Origin: JAXMCI01 sp046349435
Lineage (GTDB): Bacteria; Pseudomonadota; Alphaproteobacteria; Dongiales; Dongiaceae
Assembly (NCBI GenBank): GCA_046349435.1
Contig: JAXMCI010000038.1
Coordinates: forward strand, 10,874-74,873
DNA length: 64,000 bases
Direction: 5' to 3'
Below are positions 61,497-64,000 of this stretch, piece after piece (position 1 is the first letter of the stretch; each line of letters starts with the position of its first letter). The notes below the pieces were generated by a model. That model had not been told where the DNA came from. It worked only from the letters and a program-made list of their open reading frames with translations, and did no database searches. The translations under genes and the position numbers were made by a program.

Positions 61497-63275
61497 ATGG
61501 TGACCGGCGGCGGGGAGCGGCGTGAAGCGGACCGCGGCGCGCCGCGGGGCTGCCTGATCGATCCGCGGCGCGGCGACGTCGAGGACGACGCGTCGAGCAC
61601 GGAGCGGCACTCGCTGCTGCGCCTCGCCGGCAGCCTGCTCACGGAAATCAGCCTGCCGAGGCTCGCCCTCTCGTGGCTGCTTCTGGTCGCGCTTCCGGGG
61701 GTCCTCTTCGGGCTGTCTCCCCTGATCGCGTCGGCCTGGCTGAAGACGCTCTCCAGGACGGTCTCGGCAGAGCTCAACTGGCTCTTCCTCGGGCTCCTTG
61801 CCGTCCTCATCCTCGCTCTCGGATATGTCGGCGGACGTCACCTGTTCCGGGTCGTGGAGCGGGCCTTCTGGGGGATCAACGCATCGATCCTGCAGCCGGG
61901 CTACGCGCTCTGCCGGGAGGGCCTGCGCCACCTCGCCTCCGCTTCGCCCGGACGGCGACACGCCATGCTCCAGGGAGCGGCGTCCGTCGGTGCCGGGCTC
62001 ATGGTGTGCGGCGTCGGCCTGCTGGCGGCGCTGCTCGCCTGGCCCTCGACGCGCTGGCTCGGCGACGTCGTCGACCTGGCCTCGCCGCAGCGCCTCGTCG
62101 TCCCGGCGCTGGCAAACACCGTGGTCGCCGTCGGCGCCTACATTGCCGCGGCCGCCCCGGTGTGGGGCATCGCCGATGCCAGGATGGCCTCGCCTCGCGA
62201 CCTCGCGCCCTTCGACAGCCAGCCGGGCGCCGGCCGGCGCTGGCGTGTCGCCCACCTCTCCGACCTGCACATCGTCGGCGAGCGATACGGCTTCCGCATC
62301 GAGAGCGGCCGTTCCGGCCCGCGCGGCAACCAGCGACTGGTCCGCACCCTCGACCTGCTCGATGCGATGCATCGCGCCGAGCCGCTCGATCTCGTCCTGA
62401 TCACCGGCGACCTCACCGATGCCGGCCGCTCGTCGGAGTTCGCCGAGCTTCTCGACATCGTGGCGCGCTACCCGCGGCTTGCCGAGGTGACGCTGGTCAC
62501 CCCCGGCAATCACGACCTCAACATCGTCGACCGCGCCAACCCGGCCCGCCTCGAACTGCCGACGAGTCCCGGCAAGCGCCTGCGCCAGATGCGCACGCTC
62601 TCGGCGATCGCGGCCATCCAGGGGGAGAGGGTCCGGGTCGTCGACCGTGCGACGCGGCGGCTCGGGACGACCTTGTCGGGTGCCCTGGCGCCGCACGCCC
62701 GATCCATCGCGGCATTCGCCGACACCGCCAGCCTGCGCCTTTCGCTGCGGCTGGAGCCGGTCTGGCGGGACGCCTTTCCGATGGTCCGGCCGCCCGACAC
62801 GCCCGACGGGCTCGGCGTCATCCTGCTCAACTCCGTCGCGGAGACGAGCTTCTCCTTCACCAACGCGCTCGGCCTCGTTGCCGCCGAGCAGGCGTCGAAG
62901 CTCCTGGCCGCCACGCGGCAATTCCCGCAGGCGCGCTGGATCGTGGCGCTCCACCACCACCTCGTCGAGTATCCCGACGCCGCGAAGACCCTGTCCGAGC
63001 GCATCGGGACGGTGCTGATCAATGGCAGCTGGTTCGTGCGGCAGCTCCTGCCACTGGGCAACCGGATCGTCGCCCTGCACGGTCACCGCCATGTCGACTG
63101 GGCCGGCGAGTGCAGCGGCCTGCGGATCGTCTCGGCGCCGTCCCAGGTGATGGGGGCCGGCGACGCGGATTCGCGCTGGTTGCGCATCCTGACGCTCGCG
63201 CCGGGGGCGGACGGCCAGCTCTGCGTGGCGGGCTCCGATCGCGTCGAGATTCCGGGCGACGGCGCCGACGCCTGA
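61497..63275 (+). CDS. Membrane-anchored metallophosphoesterase
   Basis: A 592-residue protein. The first 230 residues contain three or four membrane segments (LALSWLLLVALPGVLFGLSPLIASAW, LNWLFLGLLAVLILALGYVGG, GAGLMVCGVGLLAALLAW). The calcineurin-like catalytic domain follows with DLHI near residue 258, GDLTD near 305, GNHD near 340 and ALHGHRH near 525. The order equals that of soluble phosphoesterases, so it is probably active, on a phosphoester at the membrane. Start ATG 61497 has no strong ribosome site. Confidence 0.87.
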   Translation: MVTGGGERREADRGAPRGCLIDPRRGDVEDDASSTERHSLLRLAGSLLTEISLPRLALSWLLLVALPGVLFGLSPLIASAWLKTLSRTVSAELNWLFLGLLAVLILALGYVGGRHLFRVVERAFWGINASILQPGYALCREGLRHLASASPGRRHAMLQGAASVGAGLMVCGVGLLAALLAWPSTRWLGDVVDLASPQRLVVPALANTVVAVGAYIAAAAPVWGIADARMASPRDLAPFDSQPGAGRRWRVAHLSDLHIVGERYGFRIESGRSGPRGNQRLVRTLDLLDAMHRAEPLDLVLITGDLTDAGRSSEFAELLDIVARYPRLAEVTLVTPGNHDLNIVDRANPARLELPTSPGKRLRQMRTLSAIAAIQGERVRVVDRATRRLGTTLSGALAPHARSIAAFADTASLRLSLRLEPVWRDAFPMVRPPDTPDGLGVILLNSVAETSFSFTNALGLVAAEQASKLLAATRQFPQARWIVALHHHLVEYPDAAKTLSERIGTVLINGSWFVRQLLPLGNRIVALHGHRHVDWAGECSGLRIVSAPSQVMGAGDADSRWLRILTLAPGADGQLCVAGSDRVEIPGDGADA

Positions 63276-63282
63276 CATGCGA

Positions 63283-63312
63283 ACGGGAGGGCGCGCCGCC
63301 GCTCCCTCCCGT
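63283..63312. terminator. Inverted repeat between convergent genes
   Basis: ACGGGAGGG / CCCTCCCGT form a 9-bp stem with a 12-base loop, 8 bases after the phosphoesterase stop and 114 before the opposing DUF992 stop. No T-run follows, so termination is likely only in part. Confidence 0.4.
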
Positions 63313-63425
63313 CCGTCCGGATCTCCGCAGACGACGATCCCGTCGTCGCGGCAACGATATCGCGGGTGCCGTTTCCCGATCGGCGAGGCCGTTCGACGCG
63401 CCTCGCCGCCGGGCAGCGGGATGGC

Positions 63426-63908
63426 CTACGGGGCCGCGGTCAGCGTCATGGATGCGATGCCGCCCGCGACATTGAGGCCGGTATTGCCCTCGATGCTGAG
63501 GGGCTGCAGCGCGATCGACTGATTGGAGCCGCCGATCAGCACGTTGGCGCCGAGGCCGACGCCGATCGTGGCGCTGCCGGTCACGCCGCCAAAGTTGCCG
63601 GCCAGCGAGCCCGGCGCCATGTTCGTGGTCGGGGCGATGACGCCCCAGACGATGACGGCGCTCTGCACATAGCCGATGTCGACGCCGAACCGCGAGATCC
63701 TGCCCGTGTAGTGCTCGATCGGGCCGTTGGGCCGCGACAGGGTGCACTGCAGGTCGCGCGACGAGCCGAAGATGAAGCCCCAGCCGCTCGACACGTTGCA
63801 GGTCAGGGTGCCGACCCTCACGCCGGAGGCCTGCGACTGCGCGCCGAACGCCACGGCGCCCAGCGCCGCCAGCGCGGCAATCATGGTCAGCCGAGAAATC
63901 TTAGCCAT
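63426..63908 (-). CDS. DUF992 family exported protein
   Basis: A 160-residue protein with signal MAKISRLTMIAALAALGAVAFGAQSQA and the DUF992 core: VGTLTCNVSSGWGFIFGSSRDLQCTL, PIEHYTGRISRFGVDIGY, LAGNFGGVTGSATIGVGLGANVLIGGSNQSIALQPLSIEGNTGLNVAGGI. Two Cys of the core could pair. The family is restricted largely to alphaproteobacteria and has no known function. GGGAG precedes ATG 63908; an ATG at 63986 is in frame but lies before the signal peptide. The remaining 63909-64000 holds nothing recognised. Confidence 0.87.
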   Translation of the reverse strand: MAKISRLTMIAALAALGAVAFGAQSQASGVRVGTLTCNVSSGWGFIFGSSRDLQCTLSRPNGPIEHYTGRISRFGVDIGYVQSAVIVWGVIAPTTNMAPGSLAGNFGGVTGSATIGVGLGANVLIGGSNQSIALQPLSIEGNTGLNVAGGIASMTLTAAP

Positions 63909-64000
63909 TCTGCTCTCCCTGAACTTCCAGATTGGTGGGGACGGACGACGGACCCTGCGGGCAAGGTGCGCGGCCAGCGTTCTCATGTGTCAACTGCAAA

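Overview
The window is about 70% G+C with strongly G/C-ending codons and looks like a chromosomal segment of an alphaproteobacterium, perhaps Rhodospirillales-like. That placement rests on family content (DUF1127, IalB, an RpoE/ChrR pair, PmtA-type methyltransferase, DUF992, NnrU) and is an inference; no rRNA or tRNA gene was found to test it.

Layout. 1-7020 (minus): the start of a response regulator, then a complete oligopeptide/dipeptide ABC importer operon (binding protein, two permeases, two ATPases) ending in an M19 dipeptidase-like gene. 7194-8248: a monooxygenase-like gene and a HigBA toxin-antitoxin pair with a clear promoter/operator. 8261-15993: ThpR, a FIST protein, the divergent tesA / ybbA-ybbP block, a BI-1 membrane protein with terminator, and cysteine synthase. 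16037-20441: a polyamine-type ABC operon (ATPase, Tat-exported binding protein, two permeases) interrupted by intergenic palindromes. 20438-24058: a sugar ABC operon with its own promoter. 24180-28794: GST, DUF924, then an ECF sigma / anti-sigma / subtilase operon and a CHAP lipoprotein. 28891-31173: a three-subunit (split beta) nitrile hydratase or thiocyanate-hydrolase-like enzyme behind a LysR regulator. 31325-41887: DUF1127, methyltransferases, asparaginase, TrmH-like, GNAT, an RpoE/ChrR-type sigma/anti-sigma pair, IalB, rlmN, argG and nnrU.

41955-51017 is the accessory part. It holds a decayed ParDE pair, folD and yggT/yggU housekeeping genes, an unknown three-gene cassette (lipoprotein, small helical protein, lysozyme-like protein) and a tandem segmental duplication in which the lipoprotein and comM are repeated. 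Both comM copies are broken. The second lipoprotein copy has been rebuilt as a chimera on an AT-richer imported N-terminal module, next to a decayed imported gene. This block is the best candidate for something undescribed.

51033-63908 carries mostly secondary metabolism and envelope genes: FAD monooxygenase, amidohydrolase, META-domain protein, 2H phosphoesterase, HAD phosphatase, outer-membrane barrel, two DUF1254 proteins (one frameshifted), a lipoprotein, an HdeD-like protein, a membrane metallophosphoesterase and a DUF992 protein.

No CRISPR array, intact transposase, integrase or replication origin was recognised. All homology statements come from reading the sequence and family knowledge, not from database searches.
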